Source of the DNA: Niastella yeongjuensis
Lineage (GTDB): Bacteria; Bacteroidota; Bacteroidia; Chitinophagales; Chitinophagaceae
Assembly (NCBI RefSeq): GCF_900110245.1
Contig: NZ_FOCZ01000003.1
Location: 724,044-788,043 of the forward strand
DNA length: 64,000 bases
Reading direction: 5' to 3'
Both the position numbers and the translations under genes were made by a program. The notes under the pieces were generated by a model. It was not told where the DNA came from. It ran no database searches and saw nothing but the letters and a program-made list of their open reading frames with translations. Of this stretch, positions 53,362 to 62,292 are shown one piece after another; the first letter of the stretch is position 1; every line of letters starts with the position of its first letter.

Positions 53362-54885
53362 ATGAAACAGATAAAGATCTATTCACTGGCTGTTTTCGCT
53401 TTTCTGGCCTTGTGTACCAGTAGTTGCAGCAAGTTTCTGGATGAAAAGCCCGAGAGTTTCACCAATGCGTCTACATTTTACCAAACAGAGGCTCAGGCAC
53501 AAGCTGCTGTGAATGCCTGTTATCTAAAACTGTACAATATCTTCAGCGGTACCAGTGGCGGGTTGATCTGTGCAACAGAATATACCAGCGACCTGGCTTA
53601 TCTTACTTCCGGCACGGTAGACCAGGTCTTTGGCATGTCGCCTTCCAATCCCGGATTTGGCGATGATGTATGGACGGCTGCATACAATGGCATTATGATC
53701 TGTAATGCCACTATTGCCGGAATTGAAAATTCTACTGCTATTGCAGCCGCAAAGAAACCTGCTTTGATTGGTGAAGCGGCTACCATGCGGGCGATGTATT
53801 ATTATATCCTTACCAGCATGTTTGGCGATGTGCCTTTTTATACTGATGATGCGAGCGCCAGTTTTGATGCGCTTTTAAAAGTAGCGGTACTGGGAAGAAT
53901 GTCTGCAAAAGATACCAGAGACAGCCTGATTGCCGATCTGCAGCGCTGGGCGCCCGAATTACCGCAAACAAAAAGTTCAGCCATTGCCAATAACAGGGTA
54001 GGGGCAGCTGTTGCGTATATCCTGATCGGTAAGATGGCATTGTGGAACAAAGAATGGGATGTTTGTATAGATGCTATGCAAAAGCTCAAAGGCATTTATG
54101 GTGCGCTGTCGCAGTATTCATTAAACGATACCTGGTTCCGGAGCAAGAATAAACCGGAGTCCATTTTTGAGATACAATACAATTATTCTTCAACAGGTAT
54201 TATAAAGGTGTCTGACGTAGCAACGCAGTTAACCCCAACCCGGGCTACCGGAGTTGCGGTATATGATGGGGTTACTATTTCAGAGCTGGGTACAACAGCT
54301 ACTGTTTATACTACGGTTACGCCTACCGACTATTTGATCTCCCTGTACGATGCCGCTGATCCCAGAAGAAATATGATTTTGGCATACACCTATAATGGTA
54401 CCTGGTTCAACAGACCTAAAGCCAATAATTATACCGGTAAGCCATGGCCTGGCCCAAAATTCTGGTGTCCCAATATGAGCCTGGCTAATGATGGGAATAA
54501 TCAGAAAGTATTCCGGTATGCCGATGCCTTGCTGATGCTGGCCGAAGCAGCCAATGAAAAAGAAGATGCCGCCACGGCGATGCAGGCGCTCAATGAAGTA
54601 AAAGCAAGGGCTAAAGCCGATTTTGTATTGGCAAGCTATCCCGGCAAGGCAGCGTTTTTGGAAGAAGTAAAAAAAGAACGTGCCCGCGAATTGATGGGAG
54701 AATATGGCCGCAAATGGGACCTGGTACGCTGGGGTGACTTTTATACACGGGTAAGCGCTACATCAGCAACTGAAGTGCAAGCCATTAAAACAAATCTGCG
54801 CCCCTACCATGAGTATTATCCGATACCACAGGCAGAGATCGATCGTTCAAAAGGAGCCCTGACAAATGATGCGTATAATTTATAA
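53362..54885 (+). CDS. SusD/RagB-like lipoprotein
   Basis: Surface lipoprotein of 507 residues with lipobox CTSSC (Cys22). SusD marks are EAQAQAAVNACYLKLYN, EAATMRAMYYYILTSMFGDVPFY, RYADALLMLAEAANE, ERARELMGEYGRKWDLVRWGDFY and YYPIPQAEIDRS. It works with the SusC encoded six bases upstream. Its 3' end lies close to the next gene: an in-frame start inside it (54866) exists but is not used here. Confidence 0.97.
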   Translation: MKQIKIYSLAVFAFLALCTSSCSKFLDEKPESFTNASTFYQTEAQAQAAVNACYLKLYNIFSGTSGGLICATEYTSDLAYLTSGTVDQVFGMSPSNPGFGDDVWTAAYNGIMICNATIAGIENSTAIAAAKKPALIGEAATMRAMYYYILTSMFGDVPFYTDDASASFDALLKVAVLGRMSAKDTRDSLIADLQRWAPELPQTKSSAIANNRVGAAVAYILIGKMALWNKEWDVCIDAMQKLKGIYGALSQYSLNDTWFRSKNKPESIFEIQYNYSSTGIIKVSDVATQLTPTRATGVAVYDGVTISELGTTATVYTTVTPTDYLISLYDAADPRRNMILAYTYNGTWFNRPKANNYTGKPWPGPKFWCPNMSLANDGNNQKVFRYADALLMLAEAANEKEDAATAMQALNEVKARAKADFVLASYPGKAAFLEEVKKERARELMGEYGRKWDLVRWGDFYTRVSATSATEVQAIKTNLRPYHEYYPIPQAEIDRSKGALTNDAYNL

Positions 54886-54895
54886 ATTCAAAATC

Positions 54896-55534
54896 ATGAC
54901 CCGAATAATAATAATAGCCTTCGCCTTTTTAATAACGCTGGTAGCAAGTTGCTCAAAAAAGGATGACACATTTAAAACATATCTTGCGCTCGATTCAAGA
55001 TTTATAATACTAAATGGGCCAGCTGATACCACGAAAATGATCATTTATTCAGACAAAAGCTGGACTGTGGAATCGATCGATGATACACCCTGGTTAACTG
55101 TTCAAACGGGATCAGGCAGCGGTGTTGCGTATGCTGTTGTTGCCGTGACTGATAACAGCGCCAACCTGCCCCGTATTGGCCGGTTGCTGGTAAAAGCAGG
55201 CGACAAAACAGATACCATCAGGCTGGGACAAAGAGGTATAGTACCTAAGATCAGCATTACCGCTACAGCTGTATCGGGGGGCGCTACAGGCGGTGCCATA
55301 CAAACACCTATCAGTACCAACCTCCCATTGGAGCTTATGACTGTAAACTACAACTACGATGCCAATGGAACGGACTGGATCTCAGGCCTGCAGATCGATA
55401 ATAGTAATTTGTCATTCAATGTGGCTGGTAATAGCACGGCCGCAGCCCGCAGCGCTACTATTTTACTGAGCTATCTCGATGCAGTAGGTACCACCACTAA
55501 AGATTCAATTAAAGTAAATCAGCCCAAGCAATAA
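54896..55534 (+). CDS. BACON-domain lipoprotein of the second PUL
   Basis: Lipoprotein of 212 residues; ATG 54896 chosen, giving MTRIIIIAFAFLITLVASC with lipobox VASC (Cys19). An earlier ATG at 54866 would overlap the SusD gene. The BACON-type domain lies at about 30-115 (RFIILNGPADTTKMIIYSDKSWTVES, LTVQTGSGSGVAYAVVAVTDN, LPRIGRLLVKAGDKTDTIRLGQRG), followed by a second beta-domain (about 120-212). BACON domains anchor or space binding proteins at the surface and may bind glycans or mucin. It probably completes the SusCD binding unit. Confidence 0.85.
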   Translation: MTRIIIIAFAFLITLVASCSKKDDTFKTYLALDSRFIILNGPADTTKMIIYSDKSWTVESIDDTPWLTVQTGSGSGVAYAVVAVTDNSANLPRIGRLLVKAGDKTDTIRLGQRGIVPKISITATAVSGGATGGAIQTPISTNLPLELMTVNYNYDANGTDWISGLQIDNSNLSFNVAGNSTAAARSATILLSYLDAVGTTTKDSIKVNQPKQ

Positions 55535-55540
55535 GATCTA

Positions 55541-56383
55541 ATGAAAAAGAAACTAATACTGTTTTTTACGGCCATTGTATACATGGCAAACATTATGGCG
55601 CAATTATCCGGTACTGCCCCGTTGAAGTTAAGGGTAGGGTCTTATAATGTCGGACACTTTAACCAGGGTATGAAGGGGGGACTGGAAGTAAGAGGAAAAG
55701 CTTTTTATCCCGATAATAAAGAGGTAACCGGAAAATACATCCGGCAGGAAATGTTAGGCTGGCGGAAATGGATCGGTGAACAAAGCCTGGATTTTTTTGC
55801 CGTACAGGAGTGGAACCGGTATTTTGACCAGGACAGCACATTCATTGCCGAAAATGAATTGCTGAAGCCGTACTACAACAACGTTTATTTTGGCGATGAG
55901 CATGCCTGGATCTACAATGGCATTGCCACCAATTACCAGTTGTTGAATTGTCAGCAGAAATATTGGTTTCAGGATTATTATGCCATTAGCGGTGAGTTGA
56001 AAGTAGGGAATAAAACAGTTCATATTATAAGCACCCATATTCCCTGGCAGGTGCAGGGGCATCTTCCGGCATTGGATTCGATCATTGCCACTTTGAAAAA
56101 ATATGAATATTTCATTTGCTTTGGCGATACCAACTCTTCAGATGCTGAGATTTTACGCTTTCAGGCTGCAGGTTTTAATATTGCCAACGGCGGAAGCCAG
56201 GGTTGGTTTGCCACCGCATCGGGAAACATTAAACTGGATGGTATGAAAGATGGCCTCAATCGCCATATAGATAATATCATTACCAGTAAAAATATCAAGA
56301 TCATGAATGTAATGGCACCTAATACCGGGCTAAATGACCTTGATCATTTGCCCATTATAGCGGATGTGATCATTACTCAGTAG
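55541..56383 (+). CDS. Secreted endonuclease/exonuclease/phosphatase-family protein
   Basis: Protein of 280 residues with a signal peptide (to about Ala20) and the EEP fold: LRVGSYNVGHF (Asn, first metal-site motif), FFAVQEWNRYF (catalytic Glu), ISTHIPWQ (His), CFGDTNSSD (Asp/Asn) and DHLPIIADV (final Asp-His). EEP enzymes cut phosphodiester or phosphomonoester bonds in nucleic acids, phosphoinositides or sphingolipids. As the only enzyme beside this SusCD pair, it suggests that the captured substrate carries a phosphate or is a phosphodiester. It follows the BACON gene by six bases. Confidence 0.88.
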   Translation: MKKKLILFFTAIVYMANIMAQLSGTAPLKLRVGSYNVGHFNQGMKGGLEVRGKAFYPDNKEVTGKYIRQEMLGWRKWIGEQSLDFFAVQEWNRYFDQDSTFIAENELLKPYYNNVYFGDEHAWIYNGIATNYQLLNCQQKYWFQDYYAISGELKVGNKTVHIISTHIPWQVQGHLPALDSIIATLKKYEYFICFGDTNSSDAEILRFQAAGFNIANGGSQGWFATASGNIKLDGMKDGLNRHIDNIITSKNIKIMNVMAPNTGLNDLDHLPIIADVIITQ

Positions 56384-56526
56384 TAAATGCTATTAGTTAT
56401 CTGTTTATCACTTTTTATTTTACGGTAAAACAGTAAGCCTGCCTTCAGCCCAGAAAAAAATATCGTAAATTTTGTTATGGCGTCAAAACTGGCATACGGG
56501 GAATGAAATGAAACAGGGATAAGTAT

Positions 56527-57312
56527 ATGGAAGCTGGTTATTTAAAAACAGTGAATGAAAGCAATGCATTTGGTACTTTGTTGCTCGATGTTGGGATCTC
56601 TCTTTTACAAGCTGGTGCCAATAACGACAGAGTAAGGGTAGCCATGTCTGAACTGGCGGCGGTTTACCAGTATGTACCGCATATCATCGTTGCGTCCGGA
56701 TCGGTTTCTCTTGTTTTAGATGATAAAGAGGGGAATACCCTATTCAATGATATTCGCAGCACTTCCATCTCCGGCATCAACTTTACCGTAATTTCAGGGA
56801 TAAGCAGGTTAAGCTGGGTGGCGGCTGAAAAAGGCTGGACAATACTGGAACTAAAGAACGAATTTATTAAGTGCCAGGCAGCTGGTCATTATTCCCGGCT
56901 GATCATTCTTTTTTTTATGAGCATTGCCGGCGCCGCCACGTGTTATACCTTCGGCGGCGGGTATATTGAAATGGCCATCACGTTCAGCGCCACCTTTATT
57001 GGCTTGTTTGTAAAACAGCAATTGACAAAGTCAAACCCCAATCCTTTTATCTGCACCTATATAGCAGCAGCGGTAGCCTCCCTTTTTACCGGCTTCTTTA
57101 ATTTTGCCGGTTTAGCTGTCACGCCGGTAAATGCCTTCTCAACCAGTGTGTTGTTTCTCATTCCGGGTGTGCTGTTGATAAATTCTTTCGCCGATCTTAT
57201 TGAGGGAAGCACGGTGAGTGGAATAGTAAGAGGAGTCAATGCCCTGATACATATACTTGCTATCGCCTTGGGTTTATTAACCACCATTGTCATTTTAAAT
57301 CTGAAAGGATAA
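56527..57312 (+). CDS. Threonine/serine exporter, ThrE N-terminal-domain protein
   Basis: Inner-membrane protein of 261 residues: ThrE N-terminal family. The soluble start (NAFGTLLLDVGISLLQAGANNDRVRVAMSELAAVY) is followed by about five hydrophobic helices. Together with the next gene it makes the split form of the threonine/serine exporter. Its TAA overlaps the next ATG by one base (TAATG), so both are translated together. Confidence 0.93.
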   Translation: MEAGYLKTVNESNAFGTLLLDVGISLLQAGANNDRVRVAMSELAAVYQYVPHIIVASGSVSLVLDDKEGNTLFNDIRSTSISGINFTVISGISRLSWVAAEKGWTILELKNEFIKCQAAGHYSRLIILFFMSIAGAATCYTFGGGYIEMAITFSATFIGLFVKQQLTKSNPNPFICTYIAAAVASLFTGFFNFAGLAVTPVNAFSTSVLFLIPGVLLINSFADLIEGSTVSGIVRGVNALIHILAIALGLLTTIVILNLKG

Positions 57313-57788
57313 TGCCGGAACTGTTAAATGTTTTATTCAAATCTTTTTGGGTTGGCTGTGCTGCCTTTGGCTTCGGCATACTTTTTAATGTGCCAAAGAA
57401 ATACCTGGCTGTTGTATGGTTAGGTGGCGCCATTGTAGGATTTATCAAATTCAGTGTATTACTCTATATTTCCTCTTCCATAATACTGGCCACATTTCTC
57501 GCAGCGCTGGTAGTAGGTATTTATAGTGTGATCATAGCTTACGTACGTAATGAACCACCCATGATTTTCGCTATCCCCCCGGTTATCCCCCTGGTTCCGG
57601 GTGCGTTTGCTTATCGCACCATGTATGGACTGATAAAGTTGACCGGTAATGTAGATGCTGAATTTTCCCGTACACTTTCAGAAACGGTGCGTAATGGGGC
57701 ACTGACTCTTTTTATCATCATGTCATTTACTATAGGCGTGATCATACCTTATGAGATCGGAAAAGAGATTTCCAGGAAAATCAATTAA
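57312..57788 (+). CDS. Threonine/serine exporter, small C-terminal subunit (ThrE_2 type)
   Basis: Inner-membrane protein of 158 residues with about four to five hydrophobic segments, including FWVGCAAFGFGILFNVPKKY and PVIPLVPGAFAYRTMYGL, the latter matching the second half of fused ThrE proteins. Coupled by overlap to the preceding subunit. It likely exports threonine or serine. Confidence 0.92.
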   Translation: MPELLNVLFKSFWVGCAAFGFGILFNVPKKYLAVVWLGGAIVGFIKFSVLLYISSSIILATFLAALVVGIYSVIIAYVRNEPPMIFAIPPVIPLVPGAFAYRTMYGLIKLTGNVDAEFSRTLSETVRNGALTLFIIMSFTIGVIIPYEIGKEISRKIN

Positions 57789-57807
57789 AAGAGATGGAAT
57801 AAAAAAT

Positions 57808-57841
57808 ACGGCAGGCGAAATCATTATATTTCGCCTGCCGT
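57808..57841. terminator. Bidirectional intrinsic terminator
   Basis: A perfect 13-bp stem (ACGGCAGGCGAAA / TTTCGCCTGCCGT) with an eight-base loop, between the ThrE operon and the convergent M13 peptidase gene; A/T-rich ends on both sides suit both strands. Confidence 0.88.
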
Positions 57842-57884
57842 TTACGTTTTTCGAGAGCTGCATAACAGTCCTTCCAAATTCGAT

Positions 57885-59900
57885 TTACCAGATCCTGATT
57901 TGTTTATCGTTAGCGAGATACATCTTGTCAGTTGGTTTTACATCAAAGGCTGAGTAAAAGGCCGGGTGGTTCATGAGTGGGCCATTCACTCTCCACATGG
58001 GTGGCGAATGGGGATCGTTGTTTATCCAGTAGCGCAGGTATTCGTCTTTCATTTTCACCCGCCAGATCTTGGCTACAGAAAAGAAGAATCGCTGAATGGG
58101 GGTGAACCCGCCGATCTTCGTGGTATCCTGTCCCTGTTTGGTCATTTTAAAAGCATCAAACGCTACCGCAACGCCGCTTATGTCCGCTGTATTTTCTCCA
58201 ACTGTAAGCGCGCCTTTTACATGAACGCTGTCAAGCACGGTGAATGTAGAATATAGGTCAATGACCTGTTGGGTTTTGGCCTTGAACTTTTCATAGTCTT
58301 GCTTTGTCCACCAGTTTTTTACATTTCCGTCTTTATCAAACTGGGCTCCCTGGTCATCGAAGGTATGCGTCATTTCATGCCCGATTACCATCCCAATACC
58401 TCCATAGTTAAGCGCGTCATCGGCATTGTTGTCAAAATAAGGTGACTGCAGAATGCCGGCCGGGAACACGATCTCATTGGCGTAAGGATTGTTATACGCT
58501 GTGACTGTGGATGGGGTAGTGAACCACTCTGTTTTATCAACCGGTTTTCCCAGTTTGGCCAGGTCATACTGAAAGTTGTTCGCAGCGGCAGCTATCACAT
58601 TCTCAAAATATTTATTCTTTACAATAGTCACTTTACCGTATTCGCGCCACTTATCAGGATATCCGATCTTTTTAGTGATGGCAAATAATTTCTCTTTTGC
58701 TTTTTGCTTGGTGCTGTCACTCATCCAATCCAACTGGTCAACCCGGTTGGAAAACGCTTTCTGCAGGTTATTCACCAGCTCCAGCATCCGCTTTTTAGCA
58801 GACTCCGGGAAATATAGTTTTGTATACAATTGTCCCAATGCCTGCCCCAGATAAGTATCTACCGCGCTGGCCATGATCTCGCCGCGTGATTTTTGTACGG
58901 TTTGTCCCGTTAAGGCCTTGTTATAGCCAAAGGATGCATCTACAAAAGGCTTGCTGAGGTAATCTGCATAACTATTGATATAATTTGCTTTCAGGTATAT
59001 TTTCCAATCCGCCAGCGGGATCGATTTCAGGAGCGTGTTTAGTTTATCGTAATACTGTGGCTGGGCCACATCCAGGGAGTCCATAGTGGCGCCCAGATTC
59101 TTGAAGTAAGTCGTCCAGCCGATATTGACCTGCTGTTTATTTAAATCGGCCAGGGCCATTTTATGAAAATTGCCTTTTATATCCCGTGTTTCAATATTGG
59201 TTTTATGTGACGCTGACAGTTGTTTTTCGATATTGTAAACAAGCGCTGCGTTTTTTTGTGCCAATGCGGGATCGCTTCCAGTCAACATAAAAAGATCAGC
59301 GAGGTATTTGGTATAGGCTTGCTGGATAGCAAGGGTGGCAGAGTCGGTTTTGAAATAATAATCCCGGTCGGGCATGCCGATACCCGTTTGAACAATATGC
59401 CCCATATTCATACTGCTGTTTTCCTGATCGGGTGCTACCTGAAACGCAATGAGGGAGAAGTTGGACAATTGGGTTTGTGCCGCGATGAATGAAAGCATGT
59501 CAGCTATACTGGTGAAGCCATTGATCTTATCCAACCCGGTTTTGAGTGGCTCAAAGCCACGCTGGTTGATGGTATTGGTATCCATTCCGGAAGCAAAGAA
59601 ATCACCGATCTTTTGTTCCAGGCTGCCCGGCGCATTGTTACTTTTCGATACGCTGTCCAGGATACTTTGTAACCGGAGGCGCTGCTGAAAGTTCATGAAC
59701 CGGTAGGCACCTACGCCCGACTGGCTTGACGGTATTTGCACGGTATCATACCATTTAGCATTTACATATTTGAAAAAATTATCACCCGGCTGGCGGGTTG
59801 AATCTATCCCTTCAATGGCTATGAAGGGTTTTTCGGTAGTATTTGTTTTACAGGCAACAAATGAAACTAAGGTGACTGATAGTAAAAACCAATTTCTCAT
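57885..59900 (-). CDS. M13-family zinc metallopeptidase, lipoprotein
   Basis: Neprilysin/endothelin-converting-enzyme-type peptidase of 671 residues, the usual length. Lipobox SFVAC (Cys17). The N-terminal half is the M13 helical domain; catalytic zinc motif VIGHEMTH (His508, Glu509, His512) and third ligand Glu569 in GENTADISG are visible, with the C-terminal substrate motif NNDPHSPPMWRVNGPLMNHPAFYSAFDV. It is anchored in the outer membrane or periplasm and cuts small peptides. A monocistronic gene with a terminator beyond its stop. Confidence 0.95.
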   Translation of the reverse strand: MRNWFLLSVTLVSFVACKTNTTEKPFIAIEGIDSTRQPGDNFFKYVNAKWYDTVQIPSSQSGVGAYRFMNFQQRLRLQSILDSVSKSNNAPGSLEQKIGDFFASGMDTNTINQRGFEPLKTGLDKINGFTSIADMLSFIAAQTQLSNFSLIAFQVAPDQENSSMNMGHIVQTGIGMPDRDYYFKTDSATLAIQQAYTKYLADLFMLTGSDPALAQKNAALVYNIEKQLSASHKTNIETRDIKGNFHKMALADLNKQQVNIGWTTYFKNLGATMDSLDVAQPQYYDKLNTLLKSIPLADWKIYLKANYINSYADYLSKPFVDASFGYNKALTGQTVQKSRGEIMASAVDTYLGQALGQLYTKLYFPESAKKRMLELVNNLQKAFSNRVDQLDWMSDSTKQKAKEKLFAITKKIGYPDKWREYGKVTIVKNKYFENVIAAAANNFQYDLAKLGKPVDKTEWFTTPSTVTAYNNPYANEIVFPAGILQSPYFDNNADDALNYGGIGMVIGHEMTHTFDDQGAQFDKDGNVKNWWTKQDYEKFKAKTQQVIDLYSTFTVLDSVHVKGALTVGENTADISGVAVAFDAFKMTKQGQDTTKIGGFTPIQRFFFSVAKIWRVKMKDEYLRYWINNDPHSPPMWRVNGPLMNHPAFYSAFDVKPTDKMYLANDKQIRIW

Positions 59901-60112
59901 ATCGATTTAGTTGGTGGCGAAACGATGTTGAATATGGATAAAGATATCATTTTTGGTTTATAAATAAACAACTAAGGCATTCTGTACAGGCTGCGCCCAC
60001 ATATATAAAATTGCAATAATTTCGTCCGGCAACATTCCATTTCAGTGCCGAATAAACGAAGTAAAGGAGCATATAGTCCACCCAGGTAGTAGAGCCATTT
60101 TCGATTTTGCGC

Positions 60113-60120
60113 TAATTTTG
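60113..60120 (+). promoter_or_regulatory. Putative -7 promoter box of the GH18-like gene
   Basis: TAATTTTG, exact TAnnTTTG form, 39 bases upstream of the ATG at 60159. No clear -33 box. Confidence 0.4.
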
Positions 60121-60158
60121 TGATCGCACAATCAATTCCAACACCAAATTTAACGATT

Positions 60159-61148
60159 ATGAAACTTCATCTTGCCTGCAACCGGAGGTGGCTTCACGCT
60201 GCCGCCGTGTTGTTGCTCTCCATGAGCATGAATTCCTGTTCGAAATTGGGTTTGAAGGACGACCCGTCTTCCTTATCCGGCAGTGGATCAAACCTTCATA
60301 CTGAATTGGCCGTTTTTGCCATTCCCAGTCCACCCAATCACAAAATAGTTTATTACGCATTTGATGCAACGCCTACCGGCACTCCGGCCGTAAAGCTTCC
60401 GTTAACCAACTTTGCGAACGCAGCCAATGAAGTGGTCCTCTTCGAGGGAACGCCCTGGGAGATGGCCGATTCGGTTCATTACGGCAGCAGGAGCAGTTAT
60501 ATCCTTACCGTTAATCCCAACTACACCTCTTATGCTTCCATTATAAGAGATGCAAGGGTCCTGCAATCGCGTGGGGTTAAGGTACTGTGGAATGTAGATG
60601 ATGCCAATTCGTGGAATACCACTACTCCTTTTACCACGTACAACGGAACGAAGTTGAACTATCACCAGTTTGCCGCATTTGTTAAAGCCTGCGTTGTCGA
60701 TTCGCTGCATTTTGACGGAATAGCCCTGGATGTAGAGCACATGGGCAATACGGCCGCCAACACCAACTACACCAACCTGATTAAGGAATTCGGATTGTAT
60801 TTTGGGCCGCGGTCTTCCAATCCCACCGGCACCATTTATACCGCAGCGATTTACGACGGTGCACGGGCCGGTTTTGCTATCGGTCAATCCACTACCGTTG
60901 CGGCCTACCTAAACTATGTAGAGGACATGGGCTATTTTGAAAACAATACTACACGCTTCAACCGCTGGGCTAATGTTATAGGGGCTTCGAAAACGATGAT
61001 CGGGGTTTCCAAACAGTATAATAGCCTTAGTAATGCTACCGCTGCGGCGGCCTGGGAGCCAGCTGGTGGTACCAAAGCCGGTATTATGGTGTTTGCGGGG
61101 AATGTCGATTCTTCCTATACGAATAAAATATTCAGGGCTGTAAAATAG
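60159..61148 (+). CDS. GH18-type lipoprotein (endo-beta-N-acetylglucosaminidase-like)
   Basis: Start at ATG 60159 (the upstream TTG/GTG frame lacks a signal peptide). Of 329 residues, the signal part ends in lipobox SMNSC (Cys28 or so). The barrel is GH18-like: KIVYYAFDATPTG, VKVLWNVDDAN, and the active-site strand HFDGIALDVEHMG. In this motif Asp186, Asp191 and Glu193 (catalytic acid) are kept but the middle Asp of DxxDxDxE is Ala189. Late strands are AGIMVFAGNVDSS. Endo-type GH18 enzymes of this size cleave the chitobiose core of N-glycans; this fits the mannose/fucose enzymes elsewhere in the window, but no operon links them. Confidence 0.75.
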   Translation: MKLHLACNRRWLHAAAVLLLSMSMNSCSKLGLKDDPSSLSGSGSNLHTELAVFAIPSPPNHKIVYYAFDATPTGTPAVKLPLTNFANAANEVVLFEGTPWEMADSVHYGSRSSYILTVNPNYTSYASIIRDARVLQSRGVKVLWNVDDANSWNTTTPFTTYNGTKLNYHQFAAFVKACVVDSLHFDGIALDVEHMGNTAANTNYTNLIKEFGLYFGPRSSNPTGTIYTAAIYDGARAGFAIGQSTTVAAYLNYVEDMGYFENNTTRFNRWANVIGASKTMIGVSKQYNSLSNATAAAAWEPAGGTKAGIMVFAGNVDSSYTNKIFRAVK

Positions 61149-61157
61149 ATTATAAAA

Positions 61158-61203
61158 CAGAAGTCCCATGCTGGTGATACCGGAATGGGACTTCTGCTCT
61201 TTT
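61158..61203 (+). terminator. Intrinsic terminator after the GH18-like gene
   Basis: A perfect 12-bp stem (CAGAAGTCCCAT / ATGGGACTTCTG) with a 15-base loop and a CTCTTTTTT tail, ten bases after the stop. Confidence 0.9.
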
Positions 61204-61392
61204 TTGGTGAAGGTTTGAATAAATACCCTTACATTTACTGATATAACGTATCCGCTGTTCTTCCACTACCCGCTGTTGATCCATTTATCCAGCTCCAACA
61301 AATCCAAAGTTATTTAATCAAATTCCAGATAATGGGATTATGACAGGCGAAGCCCTTGAGTTTTAAATAACAACCTTCATCAAATAATATTT

Positions 61393-62172
61393 ATGGAACC
61401 GACCAAAACCTGGTATGCCCTCGCCGGGGTGATATGCGCATTCTTAGTTTCTTCCTGTGCCAGTACCAACAAAGTCGTTTATCTGAAAGATGCCAAAGAT
61501 TCGGAAGTGACTATTTTGGAAAAACTGGAGCCTGCTATTCAAAAAAATGACCTGCTTAGCATTACGGTTACCAGTCCTAATGCTACAGCCAGCCAACCAT
61601 TTAATACAACCGTAGCCGTAACTACTCAGGTGATAGGTTACACCAGCACCCAGGCCTCTGGTTACCTGGTTGATCAGGAAGGTTATATTGACCTTCCTAT
61701 GCTTGGCAGGGTAAAAGCAGCAGGGTTAACTAAAAAGCAGTTAAGAGAAAAAATAACCACCATCCTCGTTGAAAAAAAATATCTCATGCAACCCGTGGTT
61801 AACGTGCGATACCTGAATTTTAAAGTAACGGTGTTGGGTGAGGTTGCACGCCCCATGGTCATCAATGTGCCTGACGAAAGTATAAATATCCTGGAAGCAT
61901 TAGGGTTTGCCGGCGACATGACGGTGTATGCGAAAAGAGATAACGTGGTATTGATCAGAGAAGAGGGCGGGAAACGAATAACGAAGCGGCTTGACCTGAA
62001 TTCAAACCAGGTGCTGCAATCGCCTTATTATTACTTAAAGCCCAATGACATCATTTACGTAGAGCCCTCTAACGCCAAAGTTAACGCTACGGGAAATGCC
62101 CGGATCTGGGTGCCTGCTCTTCTTGCCGGGCTTTCGGCAGTTGTTGTAATTGTAGATAATGTAGCAAGATAG
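61393..62172 (+). CDS. Wza/BexD-type polysaccharide export lipoprotein
   Basis: Outer-membrane lipoprotein of 259 residues: lipobox LVSSC (Cys22), Poly_export domain (about 40-125, KNDLLSITVTSP and GYLVDQEGYIDLPMLGRVKAAG), an SLBB-like domain (about 140-200, FKVTVLGEVARPMVINVP and INILEALGFAGDMTVYAKRDNVVLI), and a C-terminal transmembrane-like segment (WVPALLAGLSAVVVIVDNV). It normally forms the channel for exopolysaccharide with a Wzc-type kinase, but no such gene or glycosyltransferase follows; a terminator comes 38 bases after the stop. Confidence 0.93.
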   Translation: MEPTKTWYALAGVICAFLVSSCASTNKVVYLKDAKDSEVTILEKLEPAIQKNDLLSITVTSPNATASQPFNTTVAVTTQVIGYTSTQASGYLVDQEGYIDLPMLGRVKAAGLTKKQLREKITTILVEKKYLMQPVVNVRYLNFKVTVLGEVARPMVINVPDESINILEALGFAGDMTVYAKRDNVVLIREEGGKRITKRLDLNSNQVLQSPYYYLKPNDIIYVEPSNAKVNATGNARIWVPALLAGLSAVVVIVDNVAR

Positions 62173-62209
62173 TAACTGCTCAATTTATTGCTATACTAAA
62201 AAGGTTTCA

Positions 62210-62239
62210 AAAGGATCGCCTAATCGCGGTCCTTTTTTT
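62210..62239 (+). terminator. Intrinsic terminator
   Basis: GGATCGC (62213-62219) pairs with GCGGTCC (62226-62232, one G-T pair), loop CTAATC, then seven T. It ends the Wza-like gene. Confidence 0.85.
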
Positions 62240-62292
62240 ATGCGCTATGAATGGGCTTCTGATTGCCTTTCATTATTTGGAGTTGCACTTTT

